Positions 23,493 through 32,700 of a stretch of 64,000 bases of DNA are shown here, in pieces. The DNA lies in assembly GCA_029531795.1 (NCBI GenBank), contig JAPEIS010000007.1:2480001-2544000 (forward strand), given 5' to 3'. Origin of the DNA: Sclerotinia nivalis. Taxonomy: Eukaryota; Ascomycota; Leotiomycetes; Helotiales; Sclerotiniaceae. The position numbers and the translations under genes are program-made. The notes beneath the pieces were generated by a model. That model made no database searches. It was not told the origin of the DNA and saw only the letters and a program-made list of their open reading frames with translations. Every line of letters begins with the position of its first letter. Position 1 is the first letter of the stretch.

Positions 23493-26057
23493 ATGGCTTC
23501 TGGTATAACTTTTAAAGGAGAACCCTTAAAAGGGAGGTCTAATTATATTGAATGGATAAATAAGGCTAAATTATACCTCGAAATTAATGGTTTTATGCCT
23601 TATATCGATGGATCCGAAACGCCTCCAAATAAATCATTATATGTAAATGATAAAGGAGAGCCTTATACCCCAGAATTGGCTATTAAATTCAATGAAAAAG
23701 CTTCCGAATATCTTCGAAATGAAAAGAGAGCTTTAGGAGCTATTAAATCTATAATTAGCTTCGAATTAGTCGAAAGATTTAAGGATAAAACTACGGCTAA
23801 AACTCTCTGGGAAGCTATTAATAAAATATTCGGAGAATCTTCACTAGAACTAATGGGGAGATATCTGAATAAACTAATAGAATCCAATTATAATAGTTCT
23901 GATGATATGGATGATTATACTAATTCTATTCAATCATCGTATAACTATTTAAAATCAATGAAATACGAAATTCCGAAGGCTTTTATAGCATGGTTTCTTT
24001 TTAGAGGCCTACCTAGTTCTTTCGATGGTTTTGCCTCTAGAAAATACGAAGAATTAGCTAAGGAGCTAGCTAATAATGACAACAATATTGATTTAGATAA
24101 TTTATTTTCTGAATTAATATCTGAAGAGGCTAGAATGAAATCTAATACAGATTTCAATGCAAATAAGGCTAGCTTTAAAAATAAGAATAAAACTCCTTAT
24201 TGTAGTCATTGCCGAAAGAAGGGTCATTTAGAATCAAAATGCTTCATTAAATACCCTGAATTAAAGAATAATAAGGGTGCTAATAATAAGCAATCTAATT
24301 CTAATTCAAATTCGAATTCGAATAATGATTCGAGCAAAAAGAACCCTCTTTCAAACAAACAGTTAATGACTGTGAATCATAATATCGGAATAGCTAATTT
24401 AGCTAATATTTCGAAATATAAATTCATATTAGATTCCGGTGCCACAGAACATTATTGCCCTAATAAAGAATGGTTTATTAATTATAAACCATTAAAGAAT
24501 CATTGTATCACTGTAGCTAGTGGTGAAAACGTCTCAATCGAAGGAATAGGCGATATTCCTATTATTATTAATAATAATTCAGAGGTGATTATTCAAGGGG
24601 TATATTATATACCCAAATTAGCTACAACCTTAATTAGTACGAATAAAATAGCTACTAGAGGTTGGGCTAGTCATATTATCCCTCCTGGAGACAAAATCAA
24701 CCTAGTTCATAAAGGGTATAATATTAAAACCACAGCTCCTTGGATCAATAATGCTTATTATTTAGATTTTAAAATAAACTCTAAATATATCGAAAGCATT
24801 AATACCAATAACAGCTCTGAATTCGAAGAAGAACCAGAGCTATTAGCCAATAAAATCGATTTGAATCTAATGCATAAGAGATTAGGTCATATCAATAAGG
24901 ATCATCTCATCAAATCCTTAAATATTAAATCAGAAGATAATATATCTGATTTAAATACATGCGAACCATGTAAATTCGGCAAATTCCATCAAATAATAAG
25001 CCGAGAACCTTCTGAAATACCTCCTATATCGAATAAATTCGAAAAATTCAGCCTTGATATTGCAGGGCCCTTTCGAATTACAGGAATTAAAGGTGAAAAA
25101 TACTTTTTAACCTTTACGGAATGGGCTACTAGAGCTATTTGGGTATATCCCATTAAATTCAAATCACAAGCCTACGATATTCTAATAGAGTTTTATAATC
25201 TAATTAAAACTCAGTTTAAAATTAACATTAAAATATTAAGACTAGATAATGCTCTAGAGTTTTTATCGAATAAATGGTCTATTTTCATCAAAAATCACGG
25301 GATTATTTCAGAGTATATAAGCCCGTATACGCATTCCCAAAATGGAATAGCTGAGGTATTAAATAGATATATAATCGAAAGATTATTATGTCTAATTAAA
25401 GAAAAAGATATTCCTCTTTTTCTATGGCCTTATCTAATTCAGGCTATAGCCCATATCAAGAATAGAACCTATAATAGTTCTATTAAATCATCACCTTTCG
25501 AATTGATATATAATAAGAAACCTAATCTAGATTATATAAAAATACTAGGTTCACTCACTTATATATTGAATAACAAAGAAATTCGAAAAGGGAAAATGGA
25601 TTTTAGGGCTCGAAAAGGTATATTAGTAGGTTTTGAATCCTCTAATAACTTTCTAATATATATCCCTGCAATAAAAAGAGTGATTAGTGCAAGGGATGTT
25701 GATATTCAGGAGAATTTAAAATATTCCGATGAATATAAAAATCAGGATTTAAATATTTTGGAAGAAGAAAGCCCTGATTTCGAACCTATTAATACTATAA
25801 GTCAAGAAGAAGAAAATTCAACTTCAATTATAGTAGAAACCCCTACTCCTGAAAGGGAAATAGTCGAAATATCCGACGAATCAGAGCTTTCGGATGTTGA
25901 AATCGAAGAAAACTCTTTCGAAAAACCCGAAATTCGAACCTCTAAACGAATTAGAGGTCTAGAACCTGAAAATAAAGGCTTTTCATATGATCATAAAGGT
26001 GTGTCATACTATGGTCTAGCTTTTTCGGGGTATTTTAATTCGATCAATAAGGGGTGA
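23493..26057 (+). CDS. Copia Gag-protease-integrase polyprotein, 854 aa
   Basis: One uninterrupted frame from ATG at 23493 to TGA at 26055-26057. Residues 1-200 are the Copia capsid region. Residues 237-250 form a CX2CX4HX4C zinc knuckle (Cys237, Cys240, His245, Cys250). The protease active site is DSG at Asp314. The integrase has its HHCC zinc domain around residues 465-495, and catalytic Asp522, Asp585 and Glu621, with 35 residues between the last two as in DD35E enzymes. The C-terminal about 150 residues are acidic linker. The frame stops before reverse transcriptase, which continues in the -1 frame. Host-like Copia polyproteins are usually one frame, so this is either a recoding site or a single-base loss. 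Confidence 0.95.
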   Translation: MASGITFKGEPLKGRSNYIEWINKAKLYLEINGFMPYIDGSETPPNKSLYVNDKGEPYTPELAIKFNEKASEYLRNEKRALGAIKSIISFELVERFKDKTTAKTLWEAINKIFGESSLELMGRYLNKLIESNYNSSDDMDDYTNSIQSSYNYLKSMKYEIPKAFIAWFLFRGLPSSFDGFASRKYEELAKELANNDNNIDLDNLFSELISEEARMKSNTDFNANKASFKNKNKTPYCSHCRKKGHLESKCFIKYPELKNNKGANNKQSNSNSNSNSNNDSSKKNPLSNKQLMTVNHNIGIANLANISKYKFILDSGATEHYCPNKEWFINYKPLKNHCITVASGENVSIEGIGDIPIIINNNSEVIIQGVYYIPKLATTLISTNKIATRGWASHIIPPGDKINLVHKGYNIKTTAPWINNAYYLDFKINSKYIESINTNNSSEFEEEPELLANKIDLNLMHKRLGHINKDHLIKSLNIKSEDNISDLNTCEPCKFGKFHQIISREPSEIPPISNKFEKFSLDIAGPFRITGIKGEKYFLTFTEWATRAIWVYPIKFKSQAYDILIEFYNLIKTQFKINIKILRLDNALEFLSNKWSIFIKNHGIISEYISPYTHSQNGIAEVLNRYIIERLLCLIKEKDIPLFLWPYLIQAIAHIKNRTYNSSIKSSPFELIYNKKPNLDYIKILGSLTYILNNKEIRKGKMDFRARKGILVGFESSNNFLIYIPAIKRVISARDVDIQENLKYSDEYKNQDLNILEEESPDFEPINTISQEEENSTSIIVETPTPEREIVEISDESELSDVEIEENSFEKPEIRTSKRIRGLEPENKGFSYDHKGVSYYGLAFSGYFNSINKG

Positions 26058-27682
26058 AACTCGAAATCGACGACGAAAATTCGAAAAACCTTCAATTAGC
26101 CTTCGATATTCGGCTTAATAATAACAACAAAATCATTATTAAAAAGCCTGATCATATATTGACCGAACCAAAATCCTATAAAGAAGCAATTAGCTCACCG
26201 GAGAAAGAATATTGGCTAAAAGCTATGGACTACGAAATAAATACCCTTGAATTGAATAAAACCTGGGATATTATTAATAATCCAAATAACAATAAAACCC
26301 TTAAAACTAGATGGGTTTATAAAATAAAGGATTTGGGTGATTTCATCGAATTCAAAGCTAGATTCGTAGCTAAAGGATTCGAGCAATTATACGGATTAGA
26401 CTATATTGATACCCATGCATCCGTAGTTAAATCGATGGCTTGGAAGCTATTATTCGTATTAGCTCTCCAAAATGATTGGCTAATTCATAAAATCGATATG
26501 GTATTAGCTTTTGCTCAAGGCAATATCGATACACCTCTGATCTTAACCCCTCCTGAAGGCTTTAATGAATTAAATAATAAAGCTTTAAAATTAAATAAGG
26601 CTTTATACGGTCTAAAACAATCGGCTCGAATCTGGTATTATACCTTAAAAGACATTCTAAACAAATTAGATTTCAATAATCTAATCACTGAAGAATGTAT
26701 TTTTATCAATAAGAATAAGAATATCATTCTCAGTATATACGTCGATGATATAGCTATTATAGCTCCAAATCAAGAGATTATTAATGAATTCATTAGTAAT
26801 CTTAAAAAGCATTTCGATTTAAAAGATCTAGGGCCTATTAAAGACTATTTAGGCATTCAAATCGAAAGAAAAGCCGACTGTTTAAAGCTACACCAATCAG
26901 AATATACCAAAAAGATATTAGCTAGATTCGGAATGCTAGATTCACACCCTGTTTCCACTCCAATGGATCCGAAAATAAAGCTTTACTATAATAAAGAAAA
27001 AGCTAATAATAAGGATATAAAATTATATCAAGAAATTATTGGTTCTTTATTATATTTATCACTTGGAACTAGATTAGATATAGCTTTTCACGTCGGTAGA
27101 TTAGCTAGTTTCTCGTCCAATCCTAGCTCTATACATCTCCAAGCCGCAAAAAGAATACTACGATATTTAAGAGGTACTATTAATAAAGGTACTAATTATA
27201 AACGCAATAATAACCCTTATATTAAAGGTTATTGTGATTCGGATTATGGGGGTGATGTTAATACGTATAAATCAACTAGCGGATACGTATTTACACTAGC
27301 AGAAGGGCCTATTAGTTGGAAATCTAAACTACAATCAGTAGTAGCTCAATCAACTTCAGAGGCTGAATTTATAGCTATTAATATTGCAGCTAAAGAGGCT
27401 ATATATATTAAAAAGCTATTAAAAGAACTCAATCTGTATAAACAAGATAAATTCCCACTATATACAGATAATCAAGCCGCGCTAGCACTTGCTAAAAACC
27501 CTATATTTCACGAAAGAAGCAAGCATATAGCAATACGGTTTTACTATATTAGAGATATTATAAATTCAGGTGATTTAGATCTAATTTATATATCTACTAA
27601 TGATCAAAAAGCCGATGGCCTTACTAAGCCATTAGCTCGAATTAAATTAATCGAATTCTTAAAACAGATTAATTTATATTAA
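26054..27682 (+). CDS. Copia reverse transcriptase-RNase H, -1 frame
   Basis: This frame opens at GTG 26054, overlapping the stop of the upstream frame, and runs 542 codons to TAA. It has no ATG near its start, and an in-frame TAA lies at 26048-26050, so it is probably expressed by frameshifting or was cut off by an indel. Reverse transcriptase motifs include KTRWVYKIK, the KARFVAKGF block, a KIDMVLAFAQG block and the YVDD catalytic box at residues 229-232. RNase H residues follow (GYCDSDYGGD, TSEAEF, LYTDNQAAL and the closing KHIAIRF and KADGLTKPL segments). All expected domains are present and no internal stop is seen. Confidence 0.93.
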   Translation: MKLEIDDENSKNLQLAFDIRLNNNNKIIIKKPDHILTEPKSYKEAISSPEKEYWLKAMDYEINTLELNKTWDIINNPNNNKTLKTRWVYKIKDLGDFIEFKARFVAKGFEQLYGLDYIDTHASVVKSMAWKLLFVLALQNDWLIHKIDMVLAFAQGNIDTPLILTPPEGFNELNNKALKLNKALYGLKQSARIWYYTLKDILNKLDFNNLITEECIFINKNKNIILSIYVDDIAIIAPNQEIINEFISNLKKHFDLKDLGPIKDYLGIQIERKADCLKLHQSEYTKKILARFGMLDSHPVSTPMDPKIKLYYNKEKANNKDIKLYQEIIGSLLYLSLGTRLDIAFHVGRLASFSSNPSSIHLQAAKRILRYLRGTINKGTNYKRNNNPYIKGYCDSDYGGDVNTYKSTSGYVFTLAEGPISWKSKLQSVVAQSTSEAEFIAINIAAKEAIYIKKLLKELNLYKQDKFPLYTDNQAALALAKNPIFHERSKHIAIRFYYIRDIINSGDLDLIYISTNDQKADGLTKPLARIKLIEFLKQINLY

Positions 27683-27710
27683 TATTATTAAAATATTTAA
27701 TACACTTATT

Positions 27711-27719
27711 ATGGGGGTG
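27711..27719 (+). other. Candidate polypurine tract
   Basis: ATGGGGGTG directly abuts the 3' LTR. The G run is the only purine-rich block near this junction in otherwise A/T-rich DNA, and this is where plus-strand DNA synthesis is primed in LTR elements. It is short for a polypurine tract. Confidence 0.5.
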
Positions 27720-28249
27720 TGTGAGAATTCCTAATAAGTTATTAAAACACTTAATAATATTTACCGAACCAATAGTTATATGATCACGTGATATATTAAT
27801 AATATGATTTCATATTATTAAATTTTATTATTATATAAAATTTCGATCATATATCATATCAGAATGATTTATAATGGAATAGAATGAAATGGAAGCATAT
27901 AGAATTTTCTTATTCTCAGATTGAATACTATTGGTTATTATTTCCTTTTATTATATAAAATGATTCTATAAGATTCGATTTAAATCGATCTTATTTATAA
28001 TCATAGAATAGTGTAGAATCTCATTAAAATCTATAAATACGAAGATCTTCTTCAAAGAATTCTTCGAAAAAATAAGCAGATAAAAAATTCAATATTCAAT
28101 ATATATATAATTCTGACTTCAATATTCTATTGTACATATATTCGATCACTCCTAAGCTAAATACGACTAAGTCTTCCACTATTATAATAAATAATATTAT
28201 AGTATTATTATTATATTATTTATTATTATCCGATCAACCTCCTACGAGA
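27720..28249 (+). repeat. 3' LTR, 530 bp
   Basis: Identical along its full length to the 5' LTR. It is followed by the GTCAA duplication at 28250-28254. Confidence 0.97.
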
Positions 28250-28679
28250 GTCAAAATTCAGACAAGGCCCTTTGGTCATGTTACGCCTTCAAAAACAAGG
28301 GTGGGTGGGAAGAACTGATATTCTTGACTTAAATCCATGTTATTTCATATGTGATACCCAAGATGACTGCGACATGTGGATATAGGGCTGAAGTGATATC
28401 TATACTCCGTCCTGTCACTTCTGTCCAATGGAATTCATAGCAATTCTTCTTCCTCTCTGGTGCTATTCATATGGCAACATCAAACATTCTACCAATTGTC
28501 TTTGATTTAACATATTTCCTCTCGTTTCCATCTTACAGACATCCAAACAGGTCCAACAGTCCCCGGATTTGGAATTTGCGTATCCTATTAGAAGTGCTGG
28601 GATTGTATATTACATACTTTGCTTTTCACATCAGATGAGATAGTCCTCCATAGCGGTTTGATGTTTACGACCAAATTAC

Positions 28680-29206
28680 CCTTCCTTGCATTGGTTGGCC
28701 AGCGCTAGCTTCCCCGGAGGAGACTCGTCCAGACTGATACCAGCTCCTTCTCCGCAAAAGGGTACTATGATGGCAGGAACAACTGGTAGGAAAGAGTCAT
28801 CAATTACACTATCTAATGTCAATTTCCATCCATTGATTTACCTCTCCTAAATACAACTTTTCATCTTCGATACCATTCATAGCCACGAGTATTATCAATG
28901 CCAGTACTGTTCTCTTGGTCCAACTTACACCCGATTCATTGTCCGAAATTGATTCAATCATTGACTTCAATGATTCCTCTAAAGTACACAATCTTTTATA
29001 GTGTTTCTATCTTGGTGCGCACTTCTCAAATTTGGACATTCCTTTCAACGACTCCTTCACAATCTTGACCATTTCATCTATGTTCTTCGCATCCCTTTGC
29101 GCGAAGCCGACGGAGTCGAACGCCAAGTCAAAAATGGGTTCCAACGCGAAAAGTGCAAACCAACGCCTTGGTATCTCTGGTAACTCACGTGCATCCCACT
29201 ACCGAC
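28680..29206 (-). pseudogene. Decayed minus-strand gene fragment (unknown family)
   Basis: Three coding-looking blocks follow each other on the minus strand. About 29206-29003 encodes a helical segment (for example FDLAFDSVGFAQRDAKNIDE) ending in TAG. The same frame continues beyond the TAG through about 28990-28825 (CTLEESLKSMIESISDNESG). A frame change then leads to 28822-28680 (VIDDSFLPVVPAIIVPFCGE) ending in TAA. No intron of normal size removes the TAG or repairs the frame, so a pseudogene is the simplest reading. Sequence error is an alternative. The first block overlaps the start of the plus-strand gene at 29134. I do not recognise the family. Confidence 0.35.
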
Positions 29207-29643
29207 GTTTCATAAATTACTTTCACAAGAATCAGAGCGGGCTTTGGAAAGGACATCCGGATGAACCCATCATGAATGAACTTACGTTAAGAGCACTATT
29301 GGAAGTTGATGGGGACCCATTGAGAATCGTACTATCTCCCAAATTGCGATCTACAGCAGCGCCAAAGTTATCTCCATTGAAAGCCTTAGCTCGGCCAGGT
29401 GGCATGCTTCACGAGTACAAAGTCCCCGGACTTGGTAAAGCCCAAAAGAGTTTAGGGGCAGAGGCTACTGGAGTCTCCAACGTCAAATCTCTCATGGACA
29501 AGTCACAAATTTCTGCTACATACGACAAATCTCACGATGACGGTAATACTCGACCTGAGCCTGTTGTTCGTATCGAGGAGGCTTCTCCAGTTTGTGTTGA
29601 CGAAAGCCAGCACGTCGGCACTCATCCAGTACAGGGAGATTGA
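29134..29643 (+). CDS. Hypothetical protein, 169 aa, single exon
   Basis: An open frame from ATG at 29134 (MGSNAKSANQRLG) to TGA at 29641-29643. An in-frame upstream ATG at 29080 would add 18 residues. The N-terminal half is basic (SHYRRFINYFHKNQSGLWKG) and the C-terminal half is acidic and Ser-rich. There is no signal peptide, membrane segment or known domain. Only this strand is open across most of the length, which favours a real gene. It resembles lineage-specific single-exon genes that lie next to transposons. Confidence 0.5.
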   Translation: MGSNAKSANQRLGISGNSRASHYRRFINYFHKNQSGLWKGHPDEPIMNELTLRALLEVDGDPLRIVLSPKLRSTAAPKLSPLKALARPGGMLHEYKVPGLGKAQKSLGAEATGVSNVKSLMDKSQISATYDKSHDDGNTRPEPVVRIEEASPVCVDESQHVGTHPVQGD

Positions 29644-31526
29644 CATTACCAATTTATTTTCGAAAATAAGTAGGAGGGAGATATTCAATTGATTATCCTT
29701 TCTTTTCTCCTTCCTGTGACCAAGTCTCCGAGCAAAGAAATCTCTGGTGGATCAGCATATACTTGTCCTTCATGTTGGAAAAGATGAAATAGTGGTGATG
29801 CTAGTCATCAGATTTATAGATATCATCCAGCGGGACTTGTTGTATTAATTTCTCCTTCCATACCTACTTAGAGTGATGGATAGCGAGCGCTCAATAATAA
29901 TTCATCTACTTCTACCATCCCATTAATTACAAACTTCCATCATGTTATTATGTGACTGACTACGAGTTATGAATGGAGATTTGTCAAAAGTATTAGGTCG
30001 GAACTAATAAGACTTATCTACATAACGATCCTGGATTGCAAAGCACCGCTCGCTTCACTCGTGCTCATATGTCTATTTGGAGATCAGACACGCAAATCTT
30101 GTCTATCTGAGCTGTTGTCTTGCTGTCACATTGGTAGGCTTGAGTCTTATATACTATGTGGATGGGTGGATGGGTCTATTTTTGGGACTTCTGATTATAT
30201 GTTGTTGTTGTTGTTGTTGTTGATACGATATTGTGTCTTCGATTATAAATAATCGATTATTAATCTTACCTTCCCATTGCACTTTCTCATCACTGCTCAA
30301 GCGCGAGAGCTTTTTTCATCGCTTCCATATCTGCAATGGTATTTTGGAGTTTCACTGGAGTACTACTCCCCGAAACATCCAATTCACCCAATAAATATAT
30401 AGACACTCACCTAATCTACCTACTCATTCATCTCTCCCTTCATCAAAAAACTTTTGCAGCATCCACATCCCACATTTCCAATACCTCACCTCACCTCACC
30501 TCCAAGAACAAAATTCTGAATTACTCATCCGATTTGATGTTTAAGAGCGCTGGTATTGCAGTTTAGCGGTTTGGTATTCGATAGGTAGGTAGATATTTGA
30601 GTTAAGAATTGAGAGGGGGTGGAGAGAGGTGTAAGATCTTGGTTTTGCAAATGTGTATTTAGGGGTTTTTGTGTGAAAACAGGAGAAAATTGGGGATGTG
30701 GTTGGGCGTGTCTTCATCACCGAACTCGACATTCACGAGTATCCACCCAAGGTGATGGATGCAATATACAAAATACCTATTTTCTCGACGACGCAATGAG
30801 CTACGCCAAAATGAACTCTTGTATTAGAATTCAATCCCCAAAGTCTTTCTTTTACAATACCTGCAAGAATCTTGTAGATACCTATGCAACAAAATCTTTT
30901 TTAATGAGAAGTTCCGTGGATTGGATTGTATGAGTAAAGTATAGGTATTTATATAATATGTAATACGGAATAGCTCAGTAATGAAGTAGGGTATGGCAAA
31001 AAGAATAATAGTTTTAGTATTAGTTTGTTAAGAGCTTTCTTTTAAATGTTGTAGATATGCAACAAAACTTTTTGAAGGATGTAAAGGCTTTATGATTAGG
31101 TGTAATGACTTTCAATATTCAGATTCATAGCAAATTATGGGAAGAGCTCATCTGAAATTTTGAGTCTTTGATATTTCGCCTTTAGAGTGAGTTAGAACGA
31201 AAAGAATTACACTTTTAGAACTGTTGCACCCGTTAATGATTTTGGAATCATCCCATGCTTACTAGTAGAGCATTAATTACCTAATATTGGACCATTTTTT
31301 TTTCGGTTATTGTTAGGGGAAGTGGAGCAATCATTAGCGGCATAAGTCATGGGTAGGACTGGTTGGATACTAAAATGAATTATGAAAAGAGAATATCAGA
31401 AACATCCCTACCCAAAAAGAATTCAATAATGAATGAATTTACTTATCGAGATAAGTCCAATATTCGAAGTAACTTCAACATCGTAGAACTCCCAATTGAA
31501 TCTCACCCCACCATTCCATTAACCAT
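29644..31526. other. Intergenic DNA, 1.9 kb, no gene seen
   Basis: A/T-rich DNA with a GTT trinucleotide run (about 30200-30221) and CACCT repeats near 30488-30500. No exon, RNA gene or transposon end was recognised. It continues the gene-sparse area on the right of the retrotransposon. Confidence 0.45.
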
Positions 31527-31945
31527 CTAAACGCTAGATAATTTCCCATATTTCTCACAAGCACCCTCCTCCATCTTCTTAACCATGTCCTCAATACTAA
31601 TATCCTTGGGCAAAAACTTCTCATTCAATCCATCCATGCTTATCCATTAACTCTATTTTCTTCTCCAAAGTTCTCATTACCGCCTCACTCTCCCCAACAC
31701 GTTGATGCCACTTCTACACATTAGGAAATGTAACCAACGGTGTCTCTCCCTCTGTATACCTACCGAATGCTGAATGGTAAAATCACATTCCATATAAAGA
31801 ATGTTAAATCCGTATATGTGCATTTGTCTCCTACAAGTTATTCTTTGCCCTGGAGAGCGGTGTCCAGGATACTTAGGATGCGTTCGCATTGACGGGTTTA
31901 GCAGTCCGTGACAAAAGGGAGTTTTTCGGGGGTGGAGTTGTGAAC
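31527..31945 (-). pseudogene. Glutathione S-transferase pseudogene (C-terminal half)
   Basis: Read leftward, the segments ERILSILDTALQGKE, LVGDKCTYTDLTFF, KWHQRVGESEAVMRTLEKKI and DISIEDMVKKMEEGACEKYG follow in the order of the alpha-helical C-terminal domain of fungal Ure2-like GSTs. The frame is broken by a TAA at 31838-31840 just before LVGDKCTY, by further stops near the PF and PN positions, and by at least two frame changes. It ends at a TAG at 31527-31529. The N-terminal thioredoxin-like half is not recognisable upstream, so it was lost or has diverged. It cannot encode a functional enzyme. Confidence 0.75.
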
Positions 31946-32700
31946 TTGGTTATTGCTAGATTTCGTATATTCTTTTGATATAGTTTTGATAAACAGATGG
32001 GGAAACCAATACATAGTAGTCTGCAAGCTGATGCAACCGTTGGGGCAATTTCTCAGGGAAGCAGCTTTCAAATGGCAACGTCCAGCCGGCAGAGTTGAAC
32101 CAACAATTGATCAAGTAAAGCTGACAACAGCGAGGACCAATCTAGAGCATACTTCCGAGATCATAACACTTTCAAGCCTACCAATGATCTATTTCATTAC
32201 TGTTATTACAGTTGATCTTCTAGATTGTAATATCTAACTATTGATTTCTAAGCAGATTACGGAATTCGTTGCCTGTAAGCGGAGTAACACTCATGACTCC
32301 CTTACTGTTCTCATCGAATCATAACGAAATCGAAATATCAACATCATCAGCTTCATACCGTAATTCAGCGCGGCGATTCACATCTCATAGTTTCTCTCTG
32401 GAGAGCAGCCATCAGTCTTTTTATAAACCAAAATGCATGATCAGATTTTATTTTTCAATCTCAATCAAGAATGGAAGTCTCTGCAATCACCTTCATCATA
32501 CACTATGCGCACTCAGTTACCAAAGATACAAGATCCGAAGAATCGAATGAATGTGTCGAAATCAAGCAAATGTACTCAACGTTGCTCTAAGCTTGCGAAA
32601 TGTTGAAAACCTTGTTGTGAGAAAGCGTTAATATTGTATTTGTCACTAAAATCACATACTACAAACCTCTCCTGGTCTTTAGCCTACTAAGCCACCGATA
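31946..32700. other. Intergenic DNA, possible GST remnants
   Basis: The left part may contain further, unreadable remains of the GST pseudogene. An open plus-strand frame at 32269-32550 (93 codons, Ser-rich) has no support. The right end is the 3' flank of the TPR gene. Confidence 0.4.

Larger units (their letters stand above)
22477..28249 (+). mobile_element. Full-length Ty1/Copia LTR retrotransposon, 5.77 kb
   Basis: Two 530-bp LTRs that I compared base by base are identical. They flank an internal region with a primer binding site, Gag with a zinc knuckle, aspartic protease, integrase, reverse transcriptase and RNase H in that order. Integrase before reverse transcriptase defines the Copia superfamily. 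A 5-bp GTCAA duplication flanks the element. Coding capacity is complete, but a -1 frame change at 26051-26057 splits integrase from reverse transcriptase. The element is much more A/T-rich than the host genes. Identical LTRs and intact domains indicate very recent insertion and a possibly active family. Confidence 0.97.
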
